Origin: Pseudooceanicola sp.
GTDB lineage: Bacteria; Pseudomonadota; Alphaproteobacteria; Rhodobacterales; Rhodobacteraceae
Length of the DNA: 45,852 bases
Assembly: GCF_029213205.1 (NCBI RefSeq)
Contig: NZ_JARGNH010000024.1
Location: forward strand, 1 to 45,852
Reading direction: 5' to 3'
Shown one piece after another: positions 17,049 to 25,385 of the stretch (within the stretch, counting starts at the first letter, position 1; each line of letters starts with the position of its first letter). The position numbers were made by a program, and so were the translations under genes. The notes beneath the pieces are model-generated. The model saw only the letters and a program-made list of their open reading frames with translations, made no database searches and was not told the origin of the DNA.

Positions 17049-17066
17049 TGTCAACACACGTTGACT
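17049..17066. promoter_or_regulatory. Operator-like palindrome 2 (SDR/TetR)
   Basis: TGTCAACACACGTTGACT: the same arms as the first site (one end base differs), centred 43 bp away, about four helical turns. Each site contains TTGACA/TTGACT, so both can overlap -35 boxes: on the minus strand TTGACA with TAGCTG 17 nt on, and on the plus strand TTGACT with AACTAG 17 nt on. Confidence 0.7.
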
Positions 17067-17097
17067 TTCTTCTACTGCCGCGTAACTAGACGGCGCA

Positions 17098-17634
17098 ATG
17101 ACACCGATGACCACAGGCGAAAAACTGTTGCAGCAGGCCCGGCTCCAATTCTGGACGCGGGGGTACTCAAATGTGTCGGTGCGGTCGATTTCCGCCGCCG
17201 CCGGTGTCGATGTGGCGCTGATCGCGCGCCATTTCGGCAGCAAGCTCGGGCTGTTCACCGCCTCGCTGGACCACGGCTATGATGCGCTGAGCCTGCCTGC
17301 GGATCCGGCGCAGCTTGAGGAATATGTGATCGCGCTGTTCAGCCAGACGCCGCGTGGGGCCGCCGCCCCCTCGCTGATCCAGATGATCACCAGCAATGCC
17401 CATGACGAGACGGTCGGGCCGATGGTGCGCGATCTGCACCGGACCCGCCTGCAAGAGCCGCTGGAACGGCTGATTGGCCGCGCCGACCGTGCCGCCCTGT
17501 TCATGGCGGCGCTGATCGGATTTGCCGTGACCGAAAAGACCCTGCATCTGGCCGCCATCGCCCGTCCCGGCAGCCCCGCCTATGAGACGCAGCTGCGTCA
17601 GCTGATCCGCGCCGCGCTGCGCTTTGAAGACTGA
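17098..17634 (+). CDS. TetR-family transcriptional regulator
   Basis: 178 residues. The N-terminal helix-turn-helix reads LLQQARLQFWTRGYSNVSVR then SISAAAGVDVALIARHFGSK, followed by LGLFTASLDHG, the standard TetR pattern; the rest is the ligand-binding helical domain. ATG 17107 (MTTGEK) is an alternative start. It is divergent from the SDR gene with two palindromes between, so autoregulation and control of the SDR gene are likely. The putative -10 is so close to the start codon that the mRNA may be nearly leaderless. Confidence 0.93.
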   Translation: MTPMTTGEKLLQQARLQFWTRGYSNVSVRSISAAAGVDVALIARHFGSKLGLFTASLDHGYDALSLPADPAQLEEYVIALFSQTPRGAAAPSLIQMITSNAHDETVGPMVRDLHRTRLQEPLERLIGRADRAALFMAALIGFAVTEKTLHLAAIARPGSPAYETQLRQLIRAALRFED

Positions 17635-17641
17635 GTTGACG

Positions 17642-18862
17642 ATGCCCGACGCCCCCCTGAACCTGATCCTGGCTGTGGTCGCCCTGCTGACCGGGATCGC
17701 GCTGCTGCGGCCCCGGCTGCGCAACCGGCGGACCTGGCGGGCGATGGTGACGCCGCTGGCCTCGATCATCGGCAGCGGCTTTCTGATCATTGGTCCGGTG
17801 CTGGAAAAATCCTTTGGCTATTTCGCACCGCTGGCGATGCTGGCACTCTGCGCGCTGGCCTGGGCCTATGGCGGCGCGGTCCGGGTCAATATTGCACGCA
17901 TCGGCGATGGCGACGACCCGCGCCCGGCGCTGGACCAACGGATCGAAACCGTCGCCTCGGCGATGCTGGCCTTCGCCTATATGATCTCGGTCGCCTATTA
18001 CCTGAACCTGTTTGGCGCCTTCGCGGTCAGCCTGACACCCTGGGATTCCGCCCTGTCGGCACGGATCGTGACCTCGGCGATGTTCGTGATCATCCTGGTG
18101 ACCGGCTGGACCTCGGGCTTTGCGGCGCTGGAGCGGATGGAATATTCCGCCGTTGCGGTGAAACTGGCGGTGATCGCGGCGCTGCTGGTCGGTCTCAGTT
18201 TGTTTGCCTCGGGCAAGGCGGTGTCGGGCGATCTGGTGTTCAACCCGCCCGAACTGACCGGCTGGGCGGCGCTGACCCTGACGATGGGGTTGCTGGTCAC
18301 CGTGCAGGGCTTTGAAACCAGCCGCTATCTGGGTGCGACCTACCAATCGGCGGTGCGCATCCGGTCGATGCGCTGGGCGCAGTCGTTGTCGAGCGCGATC
18401 TACCTGTTCTACATCGTCGCGCTGGCCTATGTGTTTCGCAAGGACCAGCTGCAGTTTTCGGAAACCGCGATTGTCGACATGATGGCGATCGTCGCACCGG
18501 TCCTGCCGGCGCTGCTGGTGGTCGCGGCATTGGCGGCGCAATTCAGCGCTGCGGTCGCCGACACCAGCGGCTCTGGCGGTTTGATCGCCGAGCTGACCCG
18601 TGGCCGCATCCACCCGGCGCTGGCCTATGCCCTGCTGACCGCCGTCGGGCTGGCACAGACCTGGGCGGTGGATGTGTTCCAGATCATCACCTTTGCCTCA
18701 CGCGCATTTGCCGCCTATTACGCCCTGCAGGCGGGTCTGGCCGCCCTGGGCGATTGGCGCGACGGGCGGCGCGCACGGGCCATTGCCTTTGGCCTGCTGG
18801 CGATTTTTGGCGCGGCGATCGTCGTTTTCGGCCAACCGGTCGAGGGCGAGGCAGGGCAGTAG
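17642..18862 (+). CDS. APC-type amino acid permease-like membrane protein
   Basis: 406 residues with about eleven hydrophobic spans. The segment MVTPLASIIGSGFLIIGPVL resembles the unwound first helix of APC/LeuT-fold transporters (IGSG), with a conserved-looking VQGFETSRYLGATY later. Substrate unknown. It starts 7 bp after the TetR stop at ATG 17642; a TTG 18 bp earlier overlaps the TetR gene. The coupling suggests it is part of the TetR unit, perhaps moving the effector or the substrate of the SDR enzyme. Confidence 0.7.
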   Translation: MPDAPLNLILAVVALLTGIALLRPRLRNRRTWRAMVTPLASIIGSGFLIIGPVLEKSFGYFAPLAMLALCALAWAYGGAVRVNIARIGDGDDPRPALDQRIETVASAMLAFAYMISVAYYLNLFGAFAVSLTPWDSALSARIVTSAMFVIILVTGWTSGFAALERMEYSAVAVKLAVIAALLVGLSLFASGKAVSGDLVFNPPELTGWAALTLTMGLLVTVQGFETSRYLGATYQSAVRIRSMRWAQSLSSAIYLFYIVALAYVFRKDQLQFSETAIVDMMAIVAPVLPALLVVAALAAQFSAAVADTSGSGGLIAELTRGRIHPALAYALLTAVGLAQTWAVDVFQIITFASRAFAAYYALQAGLAALGDWRDGRRARAIAFGLLAIFGAAIVVFGQPVEGEAGQ

Positions 18863-18975
18863 CGCCACATATCCCGCCCAGCCGCTTGAAACCGGCTTTA
18901 TTTGCGGCTCAACACAACATATAGTTGCGCGAACGAAAAAGCCCGCCGGTGAGCGTGGCAGGAAAGGGCTCGGGC

Positions 18976-19785
18976 ATGGCTCATATTATCGTCGTGGGGA
19001 ACGAAAAGGGCGGCGCGGGGAAATCCACCGTCTCAATGCATGTGTCGACCGCGCTGGCGCGGATGGGCCACAAGGTCGCGGTGCTTGACCTCGACATGCG
19101 GCAAAAGACCCTCGGGCGCTATATGGACAACCGCACCCGGTTTCTGGCGAAAGAGGGGCTGACACTGCCCTCGCCGGAATTCCACGAATTGCCGGATGCC
19201 GACCCGTCCAAGCTGCAGCCGGGCGAAAACCCCTATGATCACCGGATCTCGGCGGCGATTGCCGCGCTGGAACCGACGGCAGATTTCATCCTGATCGATT
19301 GCCCCGGCTCGCACACCCGGCTGAGCCAGGTGGCGCATTCGCTGGCCGACACGCTGATCACCCCGCTGAACGACAGCTTTGTTGATTTCGACCTGCTGGC
19401 GCATATCGACAATGACGGCGAGCGCATCCTCGGCCCCTCGGTCTATGCCGAAATGGTCTGGTCGGCGCGGCAGCTGCGCGCCCAGGCCGGGCTGAAACCG
19501 CTGGATTGGGTGGTGCTGCGCAACCGGCTGGGCGCCCAGGCGATGATCAACAAGATGAAGATGGAAGGCGCGATCACCCGCCTGTCCAAGCGCATCGGCT
19601 TTCGCGTCGTGCCTGGCTTTACCGAGCGGGTGATCTTTCGCGAATTGTTCCCGCGCGGGCTGACCCTGCTCGACCTCAAGGATATCGGCGTCAAGGGGAT
19701 GAACATTTCCAACGTCGCCGCCCGGCAAGAGCTGCGCGATCTGATCTCAGCCCTGAAACTGCCCGGCGTCACCGTCGATTTCTGA
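18976..19785 (+). CDS. mipZ: Division-site positioning ATPase MipZ
   Basis: ParA-like ATPase that forms a gradient from ParB at the poles and inhibits FtsZ away from midcell. 269 residues with deviant Walker A GNEKGGAGKST (8-18), LDLDMRQKTLGRYMDNR and DCPGSHTRLSQ, and MipZ-specific stretches MINKMKMEGAITRLSKRIGF and GFTERVIFRELFPRGLTLLD. ATG 18976 chosen; the frame extends 17 codons upstream without a ribosome site. Typical of alphaproteobacteria, and one of the markers used here for the host. Confidence 0.95.
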   Translation: MAHIIVVGNEKGGAGKSTVSMHVSTALARMGHKVAVLDLDMRQKTLGRYMDNRTRFLAKEGLTLPSPEFHELPDADPSKLQPGENPYDHRISAAIAALEPTADFILIDCPGSHTRLSQVAHSLADTLITPLNDSFVDFDLLAHIDNDGERILGPSVYAEMVWSARQLRAQAGLKPLDWVVLRNRLGAQAMINKMKMEGAITRLSKRIGFRVVPGFTERVIFRELFPRGLTLLDLKDIGVKGMNISNVAARQELRDLISALKLPGVTVDF

Positions 19786-19836
19786 GCCGCCGCAGGTATC
19801 TGCAACCTGTCCTCGGATTGATTGACCCCCGACAGA

Positions 19837-19854
19837 GGTAATGACATCATCACC
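19837..19854. promoter_or_regulatory. Operator-like inverted repeat upstream of GntR gene
   Basis: GGTAATGACATCATCACC: 8-bp arms (GGTAATGA and TCATCACC, 7 of 8 pairing) around CA. It lies 48 bp before the GntR start. A close relative occurs at 25317-25333 upstream of the dioxygenase gene. It is probably the GntR protein's own site. Confidence 0.6.
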
Positions 19855-19901
19855 GCATTGGCTGTGGCGTGCCGCCACTGGCCATCACGGTTAGGACCCC
19901 C

Positions 19902-20654
19902 ATGGCCAACGCCCTGTATCGGCAGGTTTCTCGCGACCTGCTAGACCGGATTGCCGACGACGGTTTCGAAAAAGGCGCGATGCTGCCGAGCGAGGCCGAA
20001 CTCTGTGAGGAATACGGCGTCAGCCGCATCACCATCCGCGCCGCCATCGGCCAGCTTGTCGAAAAGGGCCTGCTGGTGCGCCGTCCCGGCGTCGGCACCT
20101 TTGTCACCGGCCGCCGCAGCACCGCACGGGAATTCAACCTGGTCGGTTTCCTCGAAGAGGCGCGGCTGTTTGCCAGTGAACCGCTGACCAACACGGTGAT
20201 CGCCGCCGATGCCGATCTGGCCAAGATCCTCGACCTGCCCGACAACAGCCCGGTGCGCCACATCCGCACTGCGGTGCACCGCGAGGGCGAGCCGCTGACC
20301 GTCGCCGATGGCTATTCCGCCGACAGCCCCGACACCCGCCTGTCAGAAGAGGACTACCGCCGTCCCGTCGCCTCGGCCTTTGCCATCGGCATCCGCACCC
20401 GGCGCAAGGTGCATCGCGCCGAACAGGTGCTGGAACCCTTTGCCGCCACCGGTGAGGTGGCCCGCCTTCTGGATCTTGACGAAGGGACCCCGATCATCCG
20501 CGCCCGGCGGGTCTATTTCACCCTGCGCGACAAGCCGATCTATTATCTTGAGGTGCATTACCACCCGTCGCGCTACAGCTTTAACGTCGATCTGGTGCTG
20601 CGCGATGGCAGTGCCGAGATCGGCTTTATCGCCGCCACGCCCGGCACCGGCTAA
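19902..20654 (+). CDS. GntR-family regulator, HutC/UTRA subfamily
   Basis: 250 residues: winged helix at the N-terminus (LPSEAELCEEYGVSRITIRA at 29-48, then IGQLVEKGLLVRRPGVGTFV) and a UTRA ligand-binding domain from about 90 to 245 (TPIIRARRVYFTLRDKPIYY near 210). UTRA regulators are released from DNA by a pathway metabolite. It heads the FAH/Ldh plus-strand genes, and its operator-like motif recurs before the TauD-like gene, so I infer that it governs both arms of the catabolic region. ATG 19902 is chosen because MANALYRQVSRDLLDRI is where similarity starts. Confidence 0.92.
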   Translation: MANALYRQVSRDLLDRIADDGFEKGAMLPSEAELCEEYGVSRITIRAAIGQLVEKGLLVRRPGVGTFVTGRRSTAREFNLVGFLEEARLFASEPLTNTVIAADADLAKILDLPDNSPVRHIRTAVHREGEPLTVADGYSADSPDTRLSEEDYRRPVASAFAIGIRTRRKVHRAEQVLEPFAATGEVARLLDLDEGTPIIRARRVYFTLRDKPIYYLEVHYHPSRYSFNVDLVLRDGSAEIGFIAATPGTG

Positions 20655-20661
20655 GGCAGGG

Positions 20662-20695
20662 GTGACGCGCAGGCAGGAGGAGGTCGGCGCGTCAC
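20662..20695 (+). promoter_or_regulatory. Perfect 9-bp inverted repeat after the GntR gene
   Basis: GTGACGCGC (20662-20670) and GCGCGTCAC (20687-20695) flank a 16-nt loop containing AGGAGGAGG. It follows the GntR stop by 7 bp. Without a T tract it may be a partial terminator or a structure that separates regulator from structural gene expression. Confidence 0.4.
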
Positions 20696-20731
20696 ATTCC
20701 CCCAGATTTCTCAGGTCCCGCAGGAGGAGCC

Positions 20732-21157
20732 ATGACCGCCCAACCAATGTCCCACGATCCGCTGGCAAGGGCCGGCAATGCCCTGATCCGGTTCTTTCGC
20801 GCCCTTGATGACAGTGACTACGAAACGATGGTGGCACTGCTGGACGGCGAATGGCACCGGCAGGGCAAGGTGCTGAGCGACCGCGCTTCGCTGCTGGCGG
20901 CGATGCAGGGCCGCTCGACCACCCGGCGCATTCATCACCTGCTCAGCAATATCGGCGGCACCATCGCCGACGACGGCGAAGTCACCCTGACCGCCTATAT
21001 GCTGGTGCTGCAACATGACAGCGGCGCGCGGCCTGAGGGCCCGTCACCGATGCAGGGCTTTTCCAGCATCCGCACGCTGACTGCCCGCATCGCGCAAACC
21101 GACAAGGGCTGGCAAATCCGCTGGCTGAAAAGCGGGCCGCAGTCGTTTGCGGCCTGA
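20732..21157 (+). CDS. NTF2/SnoaL-like protein
   Basis: 141 residues with the cone-shaped NTF2-like pattern: an N-terminal helix (ALIRFFRALDDSDYETMVAL), LDGEWHRQGKVLSDRASLL, and later strands (TLTARIAQTDKGWQIRWLKS). The family includes enzymes (isomerases, dehydratases, cyclases) and binding proteins; catalytic residues cannot be assigned. GGAGGAG stands 5 nt before ATG 20732. It is the first structural gene after the GntR regulator and lies 14 bp before the FAH gene. Confidence 0.75.
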   Translation: MTAQPMSHDPLARAGNALIRFFRALDDSDYETMVALLDGEWHRQGKVLSDRASLLAAMQGRSTTRRIHHLLSNIGGTIADDGEVTLTAYMLVLQHDSGARPEGPSPMQGFSSIRTLTARIAQTDKGWQIRWLKSGPQSFAA

Positions 21158-21171
21158 AGGGAGGATCAACA

Positions 21172-21951
21172 ATGCGTTGGTGCAGATTCGATACGGGCGG
21201 CAGCCCGCGCTATGGGCTGGTCGAGGGCGACATCATCCGCGAGGTCGCTGGCGATCCGTTTGATGGCTATGACATCACCGGCAGCGTCCACAATCTTGAG
21301 GCCGTTCACCTGCTGGTTCCGGTGGAGCCGCGCACCTTTTACTGCGTCGGGCTGAACTATGCCAAACACATCAGGGAAGCGGCGGATCGCAATGGCACGG
21401 TGCCCAACCTGCCGACCCAGCCGGATGTCGGCTATCGCGCCAACAATGCGCTGATCGGCCATGGCGCCGACATCGTGATCCCGCAGGATGCGAAAAAGGT
21501 GCATTACGAGGGTGAGGTGGTCGCGGTCATCGGCAAGACCACCCGCAAGGTGAGCGAGGCCGAAGCGCTGGATCACGTTCTCGGCTTTACCATCGGCAAT
21601 GATGTCTCGGAACGGCTTTGGCAGAAAAGCGACCGCACCCTGTGGCGGGCCAAGAATTCCGACACCTTCAAACCGATGGGCCCCTGGATCGACACCGAAG
21701 CCCGGCTTGAGGATATGTATACAACCGTGCGGGTAAACGGCGAACAGACCATCCGCTTCAAGACCGACGAGATGATCTTTGGCGTCGCCCGCTTTATCTC
21801 GGTGATGAGCCAATACATGACCCTCTGGCCCGGCGATGTGATCTGGATGGGCACCGATGGCACCTCGCCCGATCTCAAACCCGGAGATGTGGTCGAAATC
21901 GACATCACCGGCATCGGCACATTGAAAAACCAACTGGTGGCAGAGGCATGA
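21172..21951 (+). CDS. Fumarylacetoacetate hydrolase family protein
   Basis: 259 residues. FAH-fold core: FYCVGLNYAKHIREAA, the metal-binding HYEGEVVAVIGK (two Glu of the E-x-E type), FTIGNDVSER and MSQYMTLWPGDVIWMGTDG with GDVVEIDITGIGTL at the end. Members cleave or hydrate acylpyruvates and 2-keto-4-pentenoates in aromatic or amino acid catabolism, using Mg2+. GGGAGGATC precedes the ATG. Its last codon overlaps the Ldh-family start (ATGA), so the two act in one pathway. Confidence 0.9.
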   Translation: MRWCRFDTGGSPRYGLVEGDIIREVAGDPFDGYDITGSVHNLEAVHLLVPVEPRTFYCVGLNYAKHIREAADRNGTVPNLPTQPDVGYRANNALIGHGADIVIPQDAKKVHYEGEVVAVIGKTTRKVSEAEALDHVLGFTIGNDVSERLWQKSDRTLWRAKNSDTFKPMGPWIDTEARLEDMYTTVRVNGEQTIRFKTDEMIFGVARFISVMSQYMTLWPGDVIWMGTDGTSPDLKPGDVVEIDITGIGTLKNQLVAEA

Positions 21952-23024
21952 GCATGGGCGAATGGGGCGCGGATTTTGACACCCACAAGACGCAGATCGC
22001 CGGGATCCTGACCGCCTGGGGGATGCCCGCCGAAAATGCCGAAAAAACCGCCGAGGTGATGGCCTGGACCGATCTGCACGGCATCGACAGCCACGGAATC
22101 TCGATGTTGACGGTCTATCACCGACATCTGGGCAATCGGCGGCTGCGGATGGAGGCGACCCCGGCGATTCAATCCGAAGGACCGGTCAATGCGCTGATTG
22201 ACGGCGACGGTGGCCTCGGCCATGCGCCCGCTCAAATGGCGATGGCGGCCGCGATAGGCAAGGCCAGCACATTGGGCATCGGCATCGCTGTGGTGCGCAA
22301 TTCGGCGCATTTCGGCGCCTGCGGCTTTTATGCCAATATGGCGGCCGAGGCCGGGCTGATCGGCATGGTCACCACCTCGGCCAGCCTGATCCAGGTCGCA
22401 CCGACCGGCGGCGCCGAGGCGCGCTTTGGCACCGATCCTCTGGCCTTTGCGGCCCCCGGCGCACCGGGGCGACCGTTCTTGCTCGACATGGCGACAACGA
22501 CGGTGGCGGCTGGCCGCATCCGCAACAAGGCGAACGAGGGGCTGGACTGTCCGCCGGGCTGGGTGCTGAGCAAAGACGGCCTGCCCTCCACCGATCCGCT
22601 GGAAACCCAGAAAGGTGGCTACCTGACCTCGCTCGGCGGTTCGCCCGAAGGGTCGAGCTACAAGGGCTATGGCCTGTCAGCGATGGTCAATATCCTGGCC
22701 GCCGGCCTGTCCGGCGCGACCTTTCCGACCGACCCGCAGCACGCCAAGAAACCGCAGGGCATGGATATCGGCCATTTCTTCCTGGCCATCGACCCCGGCA
22801 TGTTCCGCCCGGTCGAAGAGTTCCGCGCCGAGGTCGCCGCCTTTTGCGAGGCGCTGTCGGCCACCCCGCCGATTGATCCGGGCCAGCCGGTGATGGTCGC
22901 CGGGGATCCTGAACGCCGCCACGCCGCCGAACGCAGCGCCAAGGGCATTCCGGTGGCGCCGGGGCTAAAGGCCAAGCTGCGCGAGATTGCGCAGGAAAGC
23001 GGCGCGGCCTGGCATCTGGGCTGA
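21948..23024 (+). CDS. Ldh-family (malate/L-lactate type) oxidoreductase
   Basis: 358 residues of the LDH2/MdhII family, which uses NAD(P)H and is unrelated to classical lactate dehydrogenases. Visible motifs are ADFDTHKTQIAGIL at the start, DLHGIDSHGI near 44, IGIAVVRNSAHFGACGFYA and GSSYKGYGLSAMVNILAAGL. Relatives reduce 2-oxo acids or cyclic imines (ureidoglycolate dehydrogenase, delta1-piperideine-2-carboxylate reductase, sulfolactate dehydrogenase). The exact substrate is unknown. It overlaps the FAH gene by 4 bp. Confidence 0.9.
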   Translation: MSMGEWGADFDTHKTQIAGILTAWGMPAENAEKTAEVMAWTDLHGIDSHGISMLTVYHRHLGNRRLRMEATPAIQSEGPVNALIDGDGGLGHAPAQMAMAAAIGKASTLGIGIAVVRNSAHFGACGFYANMAAEAGLIGMVTTSASLIQVAPTGGAEARFGTDPLAFAAPGAPGRPFLLDMATTTVAAGRIRNKANEGLDCPPGWVLSKDGLPSTDPLETQKGGYLTSLGGSPEGSSYKGYGLSAMVNILAAGLSGATFPTDPQHAKKPQGMDIGHFFLAIDPGMFRPVEEFRAEVAAFCEALSATPPIDPGQPVMVAGDPERRHAAERSAKGIPVAPGLKAKLREIAQESGAAWHLG

Positions 23025-23077
23025 CCTGCAAGGATGCAATATGTTAGGCTGTGCGGAACCATCAGAGAGGTTCCGCC

Positions 23078-24316
23078 GTGGCCCGTCGCATCCTGTTGTT
23101 GCTGTTTCTTGTTCTGGCGGCGCTTCCCGCCCGGGCCATCGACCGCGCGGCGGTTGAGCGGCAATTCCAAGCCTGGTTGCAAACCACCATCTGGCCACAT
23201 GCCCGGGCCAAGGGCGTGTCGCGCGCGACCTTCGATGGCGCCTTTGACAGGGTCCGCCTGAACTGGGACCTGCCCGATCTGGTGCCCCCCGGAACCAAAC
23301 CGAAAACCCCGAAAGACCAACGCCAGACAGAATTCGGCGCCCCGGCGAAATATTTCAGCCGTGGCGCCCTCGACGGCGCCACCTCGGTCGGTCGGCAAAT
23401 GGCCAAACGCCATGCCAGGGCGCTGGCCGCCGTCACGCAGAAAACCGGCGTGCCGGGGCGGATCATTCTGGCGATCTGGGGCCGGGAAAGCGGCTATGGC
23501 CGCGCCGCGATTCCGCATGACGCGTTTCAGGTGCTGGGCACCAGGGGATTCATGTCGACCCGCGCCGCCTATTTCACCGCCGAACTGATCGCCGCGCTGC
23601 AAATCGCGCAGGCAGGCCATGCACCACAGCGGGCGATGAAAAGCTCTTGGGCCGGGGCGCTGGGGCAGCCGCAATTCATGCCCAGCAGCTTTCTTAAATA
23701 CGCGGTGGACGGCGACGCCGATGGCCATGCCGATATCTGGCGCTCCGAGGCCGATACCATCGCCTCGATCGGCCATTACCTGGTCCGGCATGGCTGGGTA
23801 ACGGGACGCGACTGGGGGTTTGAGGTGCGGGTGCCCGCAGCCATCTCCTGCACCCTGGAGGGCCCCGATCAGGGCCGCAAGATTGCCGATTGGGCGGCGC
23901 TGGGGATCACCCGCGTCTCTGGCAAGCCCTTCCCGGCGCATGAATTGAAAGGACAGGGATTCCTGCTGATGCCCGCCGGACGCCATGGCCCCGCCTTTAT
24001 CGTCACCCCGAATTTCTATGTGCTGAAGGACTACAACATGAGCGACCTCTACGCCCTGTTCGTCGGCCATGTCGGAGATCGCATCCGCTATGGCGTTGGC
24101 GATTTCAGCGGCAGTTGGGCCAGGCTCGACCCGCTCTACCGCTCAGATATCGCCACGATGCAGCGGGCGCTTGAGGGGCTGGGGCATGATGTCGGCGGTG
24201 CCGATGGGCTGCCGGGGTTCAAGACCCGGCGTTCGATCGGGCGCTGGCAGGAAAGCCGGGGCCAGAAAGCCAGCTGTTTCCCCGAGGCCAGGATGAAAGC
24301 CCAGCTCAAAAACTAG
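23078..24316 (+). CDS. Lytic murein transglycosylase, MltB type
   Basis: Cleaves peptidoglycan between MurNAc and GlcNAc in the periplasm, leaving anhydro ends. 412 residues: signal peptide 1-20 (ILLLLFLVLAALPARA), a catalytic SLT-like domain with LAIWGRESGYG (Glu137 the likely acid/base), SSWAGALGQPQFMPSSF and DGHADIW, and a C-terminal peptidoglycan-binding domain (about 350-405, MQRALEGLGHDVGGADGLPG). No lipobox Cys is seen, so it is probably soluble. GTG 23078 is favoured by AGAGAGG 7 nt upstream. It follows the Ldh gene but looks functionally unrelated to it. Confidence 0.92.
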   Translation: MARRILLLLFLVLAALPARAIDRAAVERQFQAWLQTTIWPHARAKGVSRATFDGAFDRVRLNWDLPDLVPPGTKPKTPKDQRQTEFGAPAKYFSRGALDGATSVGRQMAKRHARALAAVTQKTGVPGRIILAIWGRESGYGRAAIPHDAFQVLGTRGFMSTRAAYFTAELIAALQIAQAGHAPQRAMKSSWAGALGQPQFMPSSFLKYAVDGDADGHADIWRSEADTIASIGHYLVRHGWVTGRDWGFEVRVPAAISCTLEGPDQGRKIADWAALGITRVSGKPFPAHELKGQGFLLMPAGRHGPAFIVTPNFYVLKDYNMSDLYALFVGHVGDRIRYGVGDFSGSWARLDPLYRSDIATMQRALEGLGHDVGGADGLPGFKTRRSIGRWQESRGQKASCFPEARMKAQLKN

Positions 24317-24347
24317 ACCGCCCGCACCGGGGAGGGCGCGGGCGGTC
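24316..24347. terminator. Hairpin between convergent genes
   Basis: Perfect 10-bp stem GACCGCCCGC/GCGGGCGGTC (24316-24325 with 24338-24347, 12-nt loop) beginning at the transglycosylase stop and ending 20 bp before the stop of the converging dioxygenase gene. There is no T tract; probable bidirectional transcription stop. Confidence 0.55.
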
Positions 24348-24367
24348 AATCCGTCGGCGGTTCTGCT

Positions 24368-25276
24368 TCAGGCGGCGGTGGCGTGTCTCAGCGCATCCGC
24401 AACAAAGGCCGGTTCGAACACCTTGTCGGCATAGACCTGACAGCGGATCATCTTGCGATGTTCCTGCGGTGTGTAATCGGCAATTGCCGTGTGCAGGGTG
24501 CCAATGTGATCCCAGATCAGCACGTCCCCCTTGGCCCAATCATGCTGGTATTGGTATTTTTCCTGCAGCTGATGGGCAAAGATGAACTCAAGAATCTTGT
24601 CACTCTCCGCGCGATCCATGCCTTCGATATATTCGGCATAGCCGGGGTTGGCATAGAGGATCTCTTCGCCAGTGATCGGATGGATCAGGAACAGCGGATG
24701 GCGAACCGCCGGGCGCTTGGCCCGCGCCTCAGCCGACAGCGGCGGCCGTTCCGACCCGGGGCGCGCCCGCATGTTTTCCCAGAACTTGTTGAAGTCATGG
24801 ACGCAAACTGCATCCTTGAGGCGGGTTTTCAGATCCTCGGGCAGATCCAGATAGGCCTGGCGCATATTGGCAAACAGCGTCGCGCCCAACGGCTTGCCCT
24901 CGCGCATCGGCACCTCTTCGGCATGCAGCACATTCACAAAGCCGACGACATCCATATAGGACATATCGGTGTGCCAATCCTGCCCGGCATCGGCGAGGCC
25001 GATCGGCTTGCCGTCTTCCTTCATGTTGGACAGGACCATCACCTCGGGCTGGTCCGGATGGGTATACTGGCCGCTGACCGAAACCTGCAGCGTGCCGAAC
25101 CGTTCGGAGAATTGCTTCAGCGCCGGGGCATCCAGGCTTTGGCGGGGAAAGCAGATCACCCCGTGGCGGCCCAGCGCGCTGACGATATCGCCAAAATCCG
25201 CGTCGCTCAGCGGCTGTGACAGGTCCACTTCAGACCCGATGGCGCCCATGATTTGGCCGGTGGGTTCAATCTTCAT
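24368..25276 (-). CDS. TauD/TfdA-family Fe(II)/2-oxoglutarate dioxygenase
   Basis: 302 residues. The facial triad is visible: His102-x-Asp104 in DWHTDMSY and His262 in GTLHTAIADY, with Arg278 (HRKMIRCQVY) to hold 2-oxoglutarate. The family hydroxylates sulfonates, phenoxyacids, carnitine-type and other substrates; this one cannot be assigned. GGAGGAAGC precedes ATG 25276. It is the last gene of the minus-strand catabolic arm, with its own 109-bp upstream region that carries the GntR-like operator, so it can be regulated apart from the GGT-like gene. Confidence 0.92.
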   Translation of the reverse strand: MKIEPTGQIMGAIGSEVDLSQPLSDADFGDIVSALGRHGVICFPRQSLDAPALKQFSERFGTLQVSVSGQYTHPDQPEVMVLSNMKEDGKPIGLADAGQDWHTDMSYMDVVGFVNVLHAEEVPMREGKPLGATLFANMRQAYLDLPEDLKTRLKDAVCVHDFNKFWENMRARPGSERPPLSAEARAKRPAVRHPLFLIHPITGEEILYANPGYAEYIEGMDRAESDKILEFIFAHQLQEKYQYQHDWAKGDVLIWDHIGTLHTAIADYTPQEHRKMIRCQVYADKVFEPAFVADALRHATAA

Positions 25277-25316
25277 CGCTTCCTCCCAGAATCGCGCACG
25301 GGCTGCCGCCCACAAA

Positions 25317-25333
25317 GGTTATAACATCATACC
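25317..25333. promoter_or_regulatory. Operator-like motif upstream of the dioxygenase gene
   Basis: GGTTATAACATCATACC matches the site before the GntR gene (GGTAATGACATCATCACC) in 14 positions, allowing one gap, and shares the block ACATCAT. It lies 41 bp before the dioxygenase start. On the minus strand it contains TATGAT, a good -10 box, so a bound repressor would block the promoter. Confidence 0.6.
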
Positions 25334-25385
25334 CTATTTAGCGTGGATGGGAATAGCCTGCCTGCCGGAAGGTTAGTAGACGCTC

